Assembly (NCBI RefSeq): GCF_900176165.1
Contig: NZ_FWWU01000009.1
Location: 214,501 to 278,500 of the forward strand
Source: Deinococcus hopiensis KR-140
GTDB lineage: Bacteria > Deinococcota > Deinococci > Deinococcales > Deinococcaceae
Direction of reading: 5' to 3'
DNA length: 64,000 nucleotides
Shown: piece after piece, positions 47,933-57,387 of the stretch
How positions within the stretch are numbered: position 1 is the first letter of the stretch
Layout: each line of letters starts with the position of its first letter
Program-made: the position numbers and the translations under genes
Notes under the pieces: model-generated
The model's input: only the letters and a program-made list of their open reading frames with translations
What the model was told of the DNA's origin: nothing
Database searches by the model: none

Positions 47933-49457
47933 ACCCGTAGACGACCTCTCGCCCTACGCGCGCGGCCTCAGGCAAGGCGTGCAGCAGGCTGCTCCCAGGG
48001 TGATCCGTACTGACGAGAACCCGTTCGCCAAGTACCGTGACGACCCGGTGGGCTTCGCCAAAGAGGTGCTGGGCCTGCAGGTCTGGGCCGCCATGGAACG
48101 CATCCTCCTGGCCATTCGAGACCACCGCAAAGTGGCCGTGCGCTCCGGCCACAAGGTCTCCAAGTCCACGACGGCCGCCATCATCGCCCTGTGGCGCTGC
48201 CTGAGCCGGGAAGGCAGCCGCACGGTCCTTAGCGCCCCCACCGCGCGTCAGGTCAAGGCCATCATCTGGAAGGAACTCAGCAAGCGGCACCGGGAAGCCA
48301 AACTCCCGGGTGACCTCTTCCTCGACCCCGCCAGCGGCCTGCGGTACCGGGACAGTGAAGTGTTCGGGTTCAGCACTGCCGACGCTGAGAAGATGGCCGG
48401 CATCTCCGGTGCGGACCTGGTGTTCATCATCGACGAGGCGTCCGGGGTGGACGAAGAAATCTTCGAAGCCATCGAAGGGAACATGGCGGGCGGCGCAAGC
48501 ATCCTGCTCATCAGCAACCCGACGCAAACCAGCGGCACCTTCTACGACGCCTTCACCACCAAGCGTCACCTCTGGCACACCATCCACGTCAGCAGTGAGG
48601 ACACACCGAACGTCCAGACCGGCGAGATGCTCATTCCCGGACTGGCCACGCGGGCATGGGTGCAGGAGAAGCTCAGCGAGTGGGGAGAGGACAGCCCGCT
48701 CTTCCAGGTGCGTGTGCGCGGGAACTTTCCCGATCAGGCCGAGAACTCCGTCATCGGTCTGGGCCTCGTCGAAGCTGCGAGGGCACGGCATCAGAACGAA
48801 CAGGAGACCCTCACCGGTCCATTCACCCTCGGGGTGGACGTGGCCCGGTTCGGTGACGACCTCACGGTGCTGTTGCCCGTCTTCGGTTCCCGCCCTGGCC
48901 CAATCAAGACCCATCGAAAGCAGGACAACGTAGAGGTGGCTGGGCACGTCATGGATTACGTGGAGGAACTGCGCCGCAAGCATGACTACCCAGTCAGCGC
49001 TGGACGCGTCCGGGTGAAGATCGATGACCTGGGCAACGGCGGCGGCGTGACGGACCACCTCAAGCACAGCGAGCGGGCCCGCAAGCTCGGCATCATGGTC
49101 ATTCCCGTGAAGGTCAGCGAGAACGCCACCACCGAGGGATACCACCGCTTGCGCGATCAGTTGTGGTTCGCCATGCGCGACTGGTTGAAGGAAGGGGGAC
49201 AACTTCCTGCAGACAGTCACCTGGAAGGGGAACTGGTGGCCGTGCGGTACAGCTTCGACACGCAAGGCCGGGCGAAGGTGGAAAAGAAAGAGGAGTTGAA
49301 GAAGCGGTTGGGCCGCAGTTGTGACCGTGCGGACGCCCTCGCCCTGGCCATCTACGATCCACCGCCTGAAGAGAAGAAACCCACCGCCACCGGCCAGCTC
49401 GCCGCAGCCCGCGCCGCTGCAGCCGTGGCGGCCCGACTTCAGCAGGCCAGGAGGTAA
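47841..49457 (+). CDS. terminase large subunit
   Basis: The 538-residue packaging motor has an ATPase domain with Walker A SGHKVSKST (102-110) and Walker B IIDEAS (Asp198, Glu199), and a C-terminal nuclease domain with Asp near 333 (GVDVARFGDD) and a later Asp in RSCDRADALALA. GGAGGTG precedes ATG 47841. It drives DNA into the prohead and cuts it. Confidence 0.93.
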   Translation: MTQTYRRTHQRSCGLNLQALLNDTPAASVTEPVDDLSPYARGLRQGVQQAAPRVIRTDENPFAKYRDDPVGFAKEVLGLQVWAAMERILLAIRDHRKVAVRSGHKVSKSTTAAIIALWRCLSREGSRTVLSAPTARQVKAIIWKELSKRHREAKLPGDLFLDPASGLRYRDSEVFGFSTADAEKMAGISGADLVFIIDEASGVDEEIFEAIEGNMAGGASILLISNPTQTSGTFYDAFTTKRHLWHTIHVSSEDTPNVQTGEMLIPGLATRAWVQEKLSEWGEDSPLFQVRVRGNFPDQAENSVIGLGLVEAARARHQNEQETLTGPFTLGVDVARFGDDLTVLLPVFGSRPGPIKTHRKQDNVEVAGHVMDYVEELRRKHDYPVSAGRVRVKIDDLGNGGGVTDHLKHSERARKLGIMVIPVKVSENATTEGYHRLRDQLWFAMRDWLKEGGQLPADSHLEGELVAVRYSFDTQGRAKVEKKEELKKRLGRSCDRADALALAIYDPPPEEKKPTATGQLAAARAAAAVAARLQQARR

Positions 49458-49460
49458 CCC

Positions 49461-50921
49461 TTGGACAGTCCCCTACAGCGCGTCCTCGCCGAGAAGTACG
49501 CGGGCAACGCGCCACCCCTTCAGGCGGCCACGCCCACCGTGCGCCGCGCCCGCGCGTCCCCCGTCCTCAGCTCCCAGCAGCAGATCACCCGCGCTCTCAA
49601 GGAACTGCCGAAAGGCCGCACCTCCCGCGTGCCCAGTGACGGCAACGGCGCATGGTGGACGCTCGCCACCTACGAGAACCGAGACCGCCTCGACACCATC
49701 GCCTCCTGCCGACGCCTCTGCATTGAGGACGCCGACGCGGGCGGCGCGCTGGCTGACCTGGTGGCCCTCGCTATTCCACCGCTCCCCGATGGTTCCCCCG
49801 GCATCCGCGTGGAATTCGAGGGCAGCCAGAGTGCCATCAGCCGGGCAGAGCGCGAGATCGATGCCCTGATCGAACGCCTGCACCTCCCGCTGCATGAGCT
49901 GGCCGCGAACGGCATGCGCGAGGTGTACCAGGGCGGCGGCTTCGGAGCCGAGTGGTACCCGAACCCGGGCCGCACCGGCGTCCTTGGCATGGAGATCGTC
50001 CCCGCTGAGGAACTCATCCCCCGGCGGCGCGACAACGAACGGTTCTGGCAGCAAATCAACAACCCCACGCCCCTCAGCCCGCAGACCTTCTGTTACACCT
50101 CCTACGGCACGCGGGGCCGTGACGAGTTCGGTACGCCCGCCATGATCGCGGCGCTGCGCGAGTTGGAGCGCAAGGCCAACATCACGCTGGGCATCGACAA
50201 GGTGATTCGCCTGCTGGCTCAGGGCGTGTTCCTCACCGTCGGGATTCCAACGAAGAGCCCCCAGGACCTGAACTTCGAGGACGAGAACGACCCGGGGTAC
50301 GCGGAAGCCTTGGCCGCCCACTACGAGGCTTACGTGCAGATGGCAGCCACCGCCCGAGACCTCGGCATCGGTGCCTTCGAGGACGGCACCGAGATGAAGG
50401 CCGTGCCGCTGACCGGCAACGTGGGCGGGCTCAGCGATCTCGAAGAGATGAACGCCCTCAAGGTCTGGTCCGGTCTGCTCACGCTGCCCTTCATGCGCGG
50501 GAAGATGGACAGCACCACGCAGGCGCTGGCCCAGGTCGTGTACCCGATCCTGCTCGCTCATGCTATGGGCCTGCGTCAGGCTGTGACGCGCACCATCGAG
50601 TTCGGCCTGAACTTGCACCTGAGATTGGCAGGCGTTCCCGCCCGGGCCATCCTCGCCTTCCAGGAACCGCCCAATCCTTTCCGGAAAGATCACGCCGCCG
50701 CCGCGCTCTCGCAGGTGGAGGTGGACGAACGCTACACCGCGCTGTACGGCGAGGAATACGTGCGCTGGGCAGCGGAGCGTGACGGCTTCGACGCCGACAA
50801 GGTGGTGGCTGCCTGGAAGAAACGTCAGGCGCAGCCAGCACTACCCCCACCGCAACCCAACCCCAATCCACCGCAAGGAGGTGAACCGAATGCCCCAACC
50901 GAGAACGACCCGGAACCTTGA
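49461..50921 (+). CDS. portal protein (DUF935/Mu gp29-like)
   Basis: The 486-residue protein from TTG 49461 (AGGAGGT upstream) matches the DUF935 portal group: IEDADAGGALADLVALAIPP, the YQGGGFGAEWYPNPG stretch and the MRGKMDSTTQALAQVVYPIL helix. It forms the dodecameric DNA gate of the head. Its 3' end overlaps the head protease start by 32 bases. Confidence 0.85.
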   Translation: MDSPLQRVLAEKYAGNAPPLQAATPTVRRARASPVLSSQQQITRALKELPKGRTSRVPSDGNGAWWTLATYENRDRLDTIASCRRLCIEDADAGGALADLVALAIPPLPDGSPGIRVEFEGSQSAISRAEREIDALIERLHLPLHELAANGMREVYQGGGFGAEWYPNPGRTGVLGMEIVPAEELIPRRRDNERFWQQINNPTPLSPQTFCYTSYGTRGRDEFGTPAMIAALRELERKANITLGIDKVIRLLAQGVFLTVGIPTKSPQDLNFEDENDPGYAEALAAHYEAYVQMAATARDLGIGAFEDGTEMKAVPLTGNVGGLSDLEEMNALKVWSGLLTLPFMRGKMDSTTQALAQVVYPILLAHAMGLRQAVTRTIEFGLNLHLRLAGVPARAILAFQEPPNPFRKDHAAAALSQVEVDERYTALYGEEYVRWAAERDGFDADKVVAAWKKRQAQPALPPPQPNPNPPQGGEPNAPTENDPEP

Positions 50922-52422
50922 CCACATCGCGGCCATCGTCTTCGGACGGCCCTGGGCCATCCTGCCCGCCGACATGGACATCGTGATCGGTGTTGTGAGC
51001 ATGTACATGGAAGGGGTCAAGCCCACAGCCCAGGAAGCCGAGACAGCCGCAGCCAGCCGCCCCTACGGTGCTGAGCGGACAGGCGAGAGCACCGACACCC
51101 CGCAGACCGTGCGCGTCATCCCCCTGCACGGCACCATCAACAACCGGGCAGACGAGATGGACCGCATGTCCGGCGGGGGCGGCACCAGCCCCCAGGCCTT
51201 CGCTCGCAAAGTCCGCGCCGCTGCTGACGATCCGAACGTCGTGGAACTGATCATCGACGTGGACAGCGGTGGCGGAACTGTGGACGGTACCCGGTCCATG
51301 TACGAGGCGGTTCAGTACGCGGCCAGCAAGAAGCCCGTGACTGCCGTTGCGAATGGGTCAACGGCCAGCGCCGCTTACTGGGCGATTGCTCCCGCCTCGC
51401 GCATCGTGGCCGCTCACACGTCCACCGTGGGCAGCATCGGGATCATCGCGGCGTGGCGGGACGTGAGCCAGGCCATGGAGCGGGACGGCATCAAGGCCCA
51501 TTACTACCGCTCCGGCGAGCGGAAGGCGGTGGGCGGCCCCGGCGAGGCGATGGGCGAGCAGCTGGACGCCACCCTGCGCGAGATGGTCGACGACATGTTC
51601 GAGGTGTTCATCGGTGACGTGGCGGCAGCGCGCGGCGTGAGTCCAGCGGTGGCCCGGGACAAGTGGGGCAGCGGCCGAACGTGGATCGGGCAGCAGGCCG
51701 TGACCGTCGGGTTGGCTGACGCGGTGAGCACCCTCCAAGAGGAGATCGACCGCGCCACCTCCGGGCAGCGCCCACCCCAACGGGGGCGCATGGCCGCGCA
51801 GGCCCCGCCCGGTGACTACCTCATGGCTGCTGCGACTGCTGCCGCTGCGCCACCCTCTCCCGCTGCCCAGGCCGCCCTTCAGGACCTGGGCCTTCAACTG
51901 CCCGCCCAACCTGCCGCCCTCTCACCCTCACAGGAGGCATCCACCGTGAAGATCCGACTCCAAGCCGCTGACGGCACCTTCCACGAGTTCGACCCCAGCG
52001 ATACGGCTGGCCTTCAGGCCTTTGTGCGCACCCAGATGCAGGCCGCTTCCACCCAGGTGATCCTCAGCGCTTACACCGCCTTGGGCGTCGCCGTCGAAGC
52101 GGGTACCACGCCCAGCGCACTCGACACCAAGGCCCTTCAGGATCTGCGCCTGCGCGCCGCTGATGGGGCGGCCTACCGCACGGGCCTGATCGAGCAGATC
52201 GCCTCCCTCACCATCACCACCCAGGGCAACGACGAAGCCGGGCAGAAGGCCGCCGAACGTCAGAAGCGCGTGTGGGCCAACGCCGAGGTCGACGACTTGA
52301 AGGCGGAAGTGGAGCGTCTGCAGGGCGTGCGCGACGGCATGTTCCCCGGCGGCCCCCTCGGCAAGCCTGGGGGCGGCGACAAGCCCAAGACGGCCCCCCG
52401 GGCCTTCTACGGACGCCGGTAA
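50890..52422 (+). CDS. head maturation protease (S49 family) with C-terminal scaffold domain
   Basis: The 510-residue protein from ATG 50890 (AAGGAGGTG upstream) has an S49/SppA-like serine protease domain (about 70-290) with nucleophile Ser160 (GSTASAAYWAIAP) and general base Lys212 (ERKAVGGPGE). The C-terminal 160 residues form a helical, Glu/Ala-rich scaffold-like part. This is the plan of lambda gpC, with scaffold encoded by an internal start. Confidence 0.85.
   Translation: MPQPRTTRNLDHIAAIVFGRPWAILPADMDIVIGVVSMYMEGVKPTAQEAETAAASRPYGAERTGESTDTPQTVRVIPLHGTINNRADEMDRMSGGGGTSPQAFARKVRAAADDPNVVELIIDVDSGGGTVDGTRSMYEAVQYAASKKPVTAVANGSTASAAYWAIAPASRIVAAHTSTVGSIGIIAAWRDVSQAMERDGIKAHYYRSGERKAVGGPGEAMGEQLDATLREMVDDMFEVFIGDVAAARGVSPAVARDKWGSGRTWIGQQAVTVGLADAVSTLQEEIDRATSGQRPPQRGRMAAQAPPGDYLMAAATAAAAPPSPAAQAALQDLGLQLPAQPAALSPSQEASTVKIRLQAADGTFHEFDPSDTAGLQAFVRTQMQAASTQVILSAYTALGVAVEAGTTPSALDTKALQDLRLRAADGAAYRTGLIEQIASLTITTQGNDEAGQKAAERQKRVWANAEVDDLKAEVERLQGVRDGMFPGGPLGKPGGGDKPKTAPRAFYGRR
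51946..52422 (+). CDS. internal-start scaffold protein (lambda Nu3-like)
   Basis: GTG 51946 is in frame within the protease gene and is preceded by AGGAGG eight bases upstream. The 158-residue product (MKIRLQAADGTFHEFDP at the start) covers just the scaffold part. An RBS this good inside a coding sequence is unlikely by chance, and the same arrangement is known in lambda C/Nu3. Confidence 0.6.
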   Translation: MKIRLQAADGTFHEFDPSDTAGLQAFVRTQMQAASTQVILSAYTALGVAVEAGTTPSALDTKALQDLRLRAADGAAYRTGLIEQIASLTITTQGNDEAGQKAAERQKRVWANAEVDDLKAEVERLQGVRDGMFPGGPLGKPGGGDKPKTAPRAFYGRR

Positions 52423-52472
52423 GCGCAGCAGCCCGGACACCTCGCCTCACTCTCTGACCTCGGAGGTCACCC

Positions 52473-52868
52473 ATGCCCAGCAAGGAAAACATCAAGGTTG
52501 GCAGCAAAGGCATTCGTTATGGCGGGCAGGACCCCAAAATGGGGATCACCTACGCCACCACTGACACCGTCGAGCTTGGGGACATCGTGGCCCCGAGCGG
52601 CGTGGCGGGCACGGTCTCCCGTCCCGCGGACGGCGGCAAGATCCTCGGCCTGGTCATCAGCAAAGAGCGCGACGCCGTGTGCGGTGTTCGGACGGGACTG
52701 GTCCACATCGCGCGGGCCACCGGCGCGGTAACGCCCGGCTTCACTGATCTCGCCGGCGATGGTGCTGGCGGCGTGAAGGCCGTGGCGGCTGGCTCCGGCA
52801 CCCCTTGCCACGTCCTGGGGACTGAGGTGGACACCGGCCAGACCTACGTTGCGTTCCACGTCCTTTAA
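52473..52868 (+). CDS. head decoration protein (DUF2190-like)
   Basis: 131 residues, beta-rich (VGSKGIRYGGQDPKMGITYA then VELGDIVAPSG). Place between the protease and the capsid gene and size fit a head decoration or stabilisation protein. GGAGG lies before the ATG. Confidence 0.7.
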   Translation: MPSKENIKVGSKGIRYGGQDPKMGITYATTDTVELGDIVAPSGVAGTVSRPADGGKILGLVISKERDAVCGVRTGLVHIARATGAVTPGFTDLAGDGAGGVKAVAAGSGTPCHVLGTEVDTGQTYVAFHVL

Positions 52869-52944
52869 GCCCTCCAGTCCGCCCACAACTGACGCCCGGC
52901 GCGCACCCCTGAGGTGACGCGCCCTTCTTCTGGAGGAATCCCGC

Positions 52945-54165
52945 ATGATTCGAAGCCTCAACCAGCTCACCGCTGAACTGATCCAGGACGCCACCCGCAC
53001 CGGCCCCGGAGGCCGCGCCTTCGTGGACGTGAACGCCCACCTGATGGACCTCTACCTCGGTGGAGACATCGGCGACGGCCTGATGCGCGAGGAAGCCACC
53101 CGCGCGGGCATCAGTCCCGTGCAGCAGATCCTGGCCCACAGCGGTATCCGCCTCTCCGGCCTGAACGCGCACACCCTGGACGTGTTCGCTGACGACAGCA
53201 ACCGCGATGCAACGTTCGCAGGTGCCAGCGTCCTCTTCCCGGCCCTCGCGCAGGAATGGTTGTTCAGCGGCCTGGGCATTCGCGCCGCCGACGGCTTCGT
53301 GAGTAACCCGTCGCAGCCCGGCGACACGGTGTTCCCTACCGACACCCGCGTCATGGTTGACCAGCGTGTGCCGCTGCCCAACCGCGTCCTGACGCTGGAC
53401 GAGATGGTCAGCATCGTGTTCGGCATCGACTCGGACCAATTCAAGACGGCCACCATCAAGCGGGCCGAGCGTGACAAGGACCGCGAGGCCAGCCGCGTGG
53501 CGGAAGGCACTGAACCGCCCCTATACACCATCGAAACTGCGGACCGGGCGGTGGCCATCTTCAAGTACGGCACGCGTATCAAGGCCACTTACGAAGTCAT
53601 GCGCCGCATGCGCATCGATAAGGTGCAGCTGCTGATCGGCGAACTGAATGAAGCCGAGCGCCGGCGCCTGATCAAGGAAGCCTTGAAGACCCTGTTCAAC
53701 GGCGACGGCAACGGGAACGGCATCATCCTGTCCGCCAACGTGCCCGCGGACTGGACCGTCCAGGCGCTCGACGAATGGATCATGGAAGTGGCCTACAACC
53801 AGAGCCTGGACCTGAACCGCTTCGTGGGTGACCTGACCGAAGTGAAGCGCGTGCGGGCCCTACGGTACCCGGCCAACGGCAATCAGCTGACGCCGGACCA
53901 ACTGGCGATGTATGGCGCGGGTGACTACGTGATGCCTGACGGTTCGCCCCTGCGGCTGGGTCTGAAGGGCAGCGTGCTGGATGGCAGCAAGACCATCATG
54001 GGCTGGAACGCGGCGCGTGCGCTCGAGCAGGTGATCGAGAACGGCTCGCAGATCAATGAAACCCAACGGTGGATCACGAACCAGACGCAGGAGTGGGTGC
54101 AGACGGTCAACACCGGTTTCGGCAAGCCCTACGAGGACAGCGCGCAGGGCATCGCCCGCCAGTAA
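52945..54165 (+). CDS. major capsid protein
   Basis: The 406-residue protein follows the decoration gene as is usual and has the HK97-like pattern of an N-terminal helical arm followed by a mixed core (FAGASVLFPALAQEWLFSGL, then AIFKYGTRIKATYEVMRRMR, and the C-terminal SVLDGSKTIMGWNAARALEQ). I assign it on order, size and pattern. GGAGG precedes the ATG. Confidence 0.85.
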   Translation: MIRSLNQLTAELIQDATRTGPGGRAFVDVNAHLMDLYLGGDIGDGLMREEATRAGISPVQQILAHSGIRLSGLNAHTLDVFADDSNRDATFAGASVLFPALAQEWLFSGLGIRAADGFVSNPSQPGDTVFPTDTRVMVDQRVPLPNRVLTLDEMVSIVFGIDSDQFKTATIKRAERDKDREASRVAEGTEPPLYTIETADRAVAIFKYGTRIKATYEVMRRMRIDKVQLLIGELNEAERRRLIKEALKTLFNGDGNGNGIILSANVPADWTVQALDEWIMEVAYNQSLDLNRFVGDLTEVKRVRALRYPANGNQLTPDQLAMYGAGDYVMPDGSPLRLGLKGSVLDGSKTIMGWNAARALEQVIENGSQINETQRWITNQTQEWVQTVNTGFGKPYEDSAQGIARQ

Positions 54166-54222
54166 GCAGCCTTCCCATCATCACCCCCACCCGGCCGCCA
54201 GCTGCGGCCTGAGGAGCGCACC

Positions 54223-54570
54223 ATGGCAAAAGCAGACACGATCAAGGACATCAAGACCGCGAATGGTCAGGATGTCCCCGACTCCCTGACCCAAAAGCAG
54301 CTTGGCGAGCTGCTTACCCTCGCTGAGAGGGGAGATGAGGGCCGTTCGGCGTTCGACGCCAAGCTGACCGAATTCACTAGCGCGGAAGCGGAAGAGGACA
54401 CTTCCAGCAAGATCCGCGTGCGGGTCACCGACGGGAAGGGCAGCGGCAGTTACATCCACCCGGAGAGCAAGCAACTGCTGCGCCGTGGCGGTGAGCCGGT
54501 CTTGGTGCCGAACGATGACTGGACCGACACGATGATTCGCAACAAGTACCTCACCGAAATCCGGCGGTGA
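54223..54570 (+). CDS. hypothetical structural protein
   Basis: 115 residues; acidic N-terminal half and a small C-terminal basic domain (GSYIHPESKQLLRRGGEPVL). It sits between capsid and connector genes, so a head or connector-associated role is likely. Confidence 0.6.
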   Translation: MAKADTIKDIKTANGQDVPDSLTQKQLGELLTLAERGDEGRSAFDAKLTEFTSAEAEEDTSSKIRVRVTDGKGSGSYIHPESKQLLRRGGEPVLVPNDDWTDTMIRNKYLTEIRR

Positions 54571-54573
54571 GGC

Positions 54574-54984
54574 GTGGCCCTCTCCGTGTCCCCGGATGAT
54601 GTGGCTGAGTACGCCCCGGACGCGCCGGAGGTGACTGATCTGCAGGTGGAGGAAGCGTTGGACTGGGCAGAACCTCTGCTGGAGCGGGCGGGCATCGTGT
54701 TGGTGGCGAACTCGCGGCAGGAGCGGGAGGCGCGGCGTGCGGTGTGCGCCTACGCGCTTTCGGTGGCGACGGGCATCAACGCCAGCACCAAACGCACCAG
54801 TACGGCGAAAGCAGCGGCGAAGCGCATCAAGGTGGGCACCATCGAATTGGAGAAGCCTGCAATAGATGTGCAGACGCAGGCGGCGGGGTTTGTGGTCAGT
54901 GCTGGCGAATACCGCACGCGGGCGTGGCGGCATCTGCGCGCAGCTGGCGTCATCGTGCCTCTCGCGGTGGGGGCCTCCCGATGA
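54574..54984 (+). CDS. head-tail connector protein
   Basis: 136 residues from GTG 54574. Helical start (VTDLQVEEALDWAEPLLERA) typical of gp6-like connector adaptors. ATGA overlap with the next gene. Confidence 0.65.
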   Translation: MALSVSPDDVAEYAPDAPEVTDLQVEEALDWAEPLLERAGIVLVANSRQEREARRAVCAYALSVATGINASTKRTSTAKAAAKRIKVGTIELEKPAIDVQTQAAGFVVSAGEYRTRAWRHLRAAGVIVPLAVGASR

Positions 54985-55367
54985 CCGGCACCGTGACTTT
55001 GGAAATCCAGGAACTCACCCGGCCCGAGCTGGAAGAGATCTTCGAGGATCTGGGCCATGATCTCGTGATCGTGCAGCCTGCTGCCCCCGCCAACCAGTGG
55101 GGGGAGTCAGGTAGCAGCAACACCACTGACGTCCGGGGCATCCTCATGCCCGCCAGCGAGTACACCCAGCGCTCCGCCGCCGGTGCTGGCCTCCCCATCC
55201 CGTCCTACGAGGCCTACCTGCCCTTCGACGCGCCCGTCAACACGCCCGGCTGGCACCTCACGCACGAGGGCACCCCGTACCACCCGACAGCGGATGCGCG
55301 AGACGAAGGCGGGCAGGGCGTGGTGTGGATCGTGCCCCTGCGCGCTCCTGGACAGGTGACCTCGTGA
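54981..55367 (+). CDS. head closure-like protein
   Basis: 128 residues from ATG 54981; beta-rich (LGHDLVIVQPAAPANQWGES, VRGILMPASEYTQ). Size and place suggest the head-closure or stopper protein. GTGA overlap with the next gene. Confidence 0.6.
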   Translation: MTGTVTLEIQELTRPELEEIFEDLGHDLVIVQPAAPANQWGESGSSNTTDVRGILMPASEYTQRSAAGAGLPIPSYEAYLPFDAPVNTPGWHLTHEGTPYHPTADARDEGGQGVVWIVPLRAPGQVTS

Positions 55368-55741
55368 GGATCGAGACCAACGAAAGGGCCCTCGATGCTG
55401 ACCTCGAACGTCTGGCCACCGTTGCGGGCAACGCCGCCACCGAGGCCTTGCGCGCCAGCCTGGACGATGAGGGGACGGGCCGCCACTACCCGCACCTGCC
55501 CCACCAGAGTTCACGGGAAGGCGAGTACCCGAGCTACCAGTTCGGGGACCTGCTGGAATCCGTGGCCTTCGAGGTGGACGGCACCACCGCCCACGTCGGT
55601 GCCATTCAAGACCCGCCCGATCACGCCTTCTGGCTGCACGTGGTGGAAGAGAGCGCAGGTGGGCGCCCCTTCTGCCTCTACGCCATGCACGACCGGCAGC
55701 ACCGGCAAGACATCGAAACGGCGTTGAGGGAGGGCCGATGA
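55364..55741 (+). CDS. HK97 gp10-like tail-connector protein
   Basis: 125 residues from GTG 55364. ASLDDEGTGRHYPHLPHQSS then FGDLLESVAFEVDG and HAFWLHVVEE match the gp10-like family. ATGA overlap with the next gene. Confidence 0.7.
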   Translation: MRIETNERALDADLERLATVAGNAATEALRASLDDEGTGRHYPHLPHQSSREGEYPSYQFGDLLESVAFEVDGTTAHVGAIQDPPDHAFWLHVVEESAGGRPFCLYAMHDRQHRQDIETALREGR

Positions 55742-56121
55742 ACCTGCCCGATTACCTCAATGACCTCTTGCCCGGCCGCGCCTTTGCCGCCGCCCCGAGC
55801 CCGCTGCCGTCTCAGGCTTACGTGGTCTGGGAGCAAGGCCCCAGCAGTGACTCACAGCCCCTCTACGCCGAGGAAGGGCGCAAGAAGGCGGTCAAGGCGC
55901 TGACCCTCTCCGCTTACCTGCACTTCCCCGGTACCGACGGCTTCAAGCCCGCCGACGCGCTCACCAGGCAGATCGTCGAGGCCGAGAACACCGTGACCGA
56001 ACACCCAGGCCTGAGCGTGATCAGCCTGGACGAATCCAGCACCGTGGGCCCCATCTGGAACGACGTGACCAAGCGTTGGGTCAGCACGGTGCGCTTCACC
56101 CTTCTGTACTTCAAGACGTAA
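55738..56121 (+). CDS. tail terminator-like protein
   Basis: 127 residues; alpha/beta pattern with LSAYLHFPGTDGFKPADAL and a C-terminal beta strand WVSTVRFTLLYF. Place just before the tail tube gene fits a tail terminator. Confidence 0.65.
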   Translation: MNLPDYLNDLLPGRAFAAAPSPLPSQAYVVWEQGPSSDSQPLYAEEGRKKAVKALTLSAYLHFPGTDGFKPADALTRQIVEAENTVTEHPGLSVISLDESSTVGPIWNDVTKRWVSTVRFTLLYFKT

Positions 56122-56144
56122 ATCCACTCCCCCGGAGGTTTGTC

Positions 56145-56363
56145 ATGACCACGAAGAAAGACACCGAGCAGAGCACCACCGAGGCCGCCCCGAAGAAGGT
56201 GGCCTCAACTCCTGAGCCCATGGAGTTCGAGAGCACCCCGGAAGGTGACGGCGTTCGCGTGAGCACCGTCTACCAGGGTGTGCGCGCGAACGCCTATGGC
56301 AAGACGGAAGAAGAAGCCCAGGCGGCCCTTCGCAAGGCTCTCATTCCTGAAACGGAGAAATAA
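56145..56363 (+). CDS. small hypothetical tail-region protein
   Basis: 72 residues from ATG 56145 (GGAGG upstream). Charged start, then a small domain (GVRVSTVYQGVRANAYGKTE). Function unknown. Confidence 0.6.
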   Translation: MTTKKDTEQSTTEAAPKKVASTPEPMEFESTPEGDGVRVSTVYQGVRANAYGKTEEEAQAALRKALIPETEK

Positions 56364-56365
56364 CC

Positions 56366-56833
56366 ATGCCCGATCCCACCTTCCAGGCCAACACGCCCGA
56401 GAGCGCTTCGCAGGACAAGCTGGAACTGGCCTTCCGTGAGGCCCCCACCGCCTTCCTGACCGTCCCCACGAAGGGCGAGCAGACCCTCACCATCAGCCCC
56501 AACACGGCCACCTACGACGCCTACGCCGAAGGGACGGACGATGCGTGGCAGTTCGCCGTGAAGACCGGTGCGAGCGGCACGCTGACGGTGCGCACCGCGG
56601 CGCCCGCCACGAACGCTGTGGTGAACAAGATGCTGGCCACTTCCTACAAGCTGGGAAGCGCGGGCAACGTGCTGTTCAAGTACACCCGCAAGGACGGCAT
56701 GGTCTTTCAGGGTGAGCTCGTGCTCGGCCATGGCAACCCTGTGAGCGCGGCGCGTGGTATCGCCGAGTACACGTTCGCTGGCACCACGACGGGCCCTGTG
56801 ACGCCGGTGCTGCCCACCGTTCCCACCCCCTAA
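56366..56833 (+). CDS. major tail tube protein
   Basis: 155 residues, beta-sandwich-like (KGEQTLTISPNTATYDAYAE, ASGTLTVRTAAPATNAVVNK, LVLGHGNPVSAARGIAEYTF). Size and place before the tail chaperone genes fit the tail tube. Confidence 0.75.
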   Translation: MPDPTFQANTPESASQDKLELAFREAPTAFLTVPTKGEQTLTISPNTATYDAYAEGTDDAWQFAVKTGASGTLTVRTAAPATNAVVNKMLATSYKLGSAGNVLFKYTRKDGMVFQGELVLGHGNPVSAARGIAEYTFAGTTTGPVTPVLPTVPTP

Positions 56834-56842
56834 GGACGTCCC

Positions 56843-57061
56843 ATGATCCCGGAACTGCACCTGCGCCGAACGAAACGCGGTGAGCCCATCGTGACCGTGT
56901 TCGGCGCGGTCATCCGGGACGGCGTGCTGACCGGGGAGGCCCTTTTCGTCGCCTCCCCGGTCAGACCTCGAACCCGACTCCAACACGATGGAACCAAATA
57001 CGAGATGCCCCGTCTGGAACGGGGATTTTTCCTGGGCAAACTTCAAGTGGAGGCCGTGTGA
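56843..57061 (+). CDS. hypothetical tail-region protein
   Basis: 72 residues with short beta strands (EPIVTVFGAVIRDGVLTGEA). GTGA overlap with the next gene. Function unknown. Confidence 0.55.
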   Translation: MIPELHLRRTKRGEPIVTVFGAVIRDGVLTGEALFVASPVRPRTRLQHDGTKYEMPRLERGFFLGKLQVEAV

Positions 57062-57387
57062 CCGCGAAGAAGAAGTACACCTGGCAGGAAGTCACCAACG
57101 AACCCCGAGGCCAGTTTCGCGTGGGGGACCGCGAGTTCAACGACCAGGACTTCACGCGCCGCGAACGGGCGGACCTCTACAAGGCGTTGCCTGGTGACCC
57201 GCCCCTCGAGGAGTTGCTGCTGGCCATCCTGAATGCGCGGAAGATTGACCCGCTGCACAAGGACGTGGATCAGGAGTGGTTAGACGCGAACCTCAGCGAC
57301 AAAGCCGTGATGCGCGTGCTAGAGCGCGTGGCCCCGTTGATTGGGCTGAAGTTGACGACGAATGAGCAAGCCGCCGAATCCTCTTGA
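57058..57387 (+). CDS. tail assembly chaperone-like protein (gpG position)
   Basis: 109 residues from GTG 57058. It has the place and size of gpG, before a second overlapping frame that starts at 57362. No canonical slippery heptamer is seen in the overlap, so I make no claim of frameshifting. Confidence 0.6.
   Translation: MTAKKKYTWQEVTNEPRGQFRVGDREFNDQDFTRRERADLYKALPGDPPLEELLLAILNARKIDPLHKDVDQEWLDANLSDKAVMRVLERVAPLIGLKLTTNEQAAESS

Noticed and set aside
57362..57387. Programmed frameshift between the two tail chaperone genes
   Set aside because: The position is right but there is no X XXY YYZ heptamer in the overlap, and the shift needed is not -1. Left as two genes.
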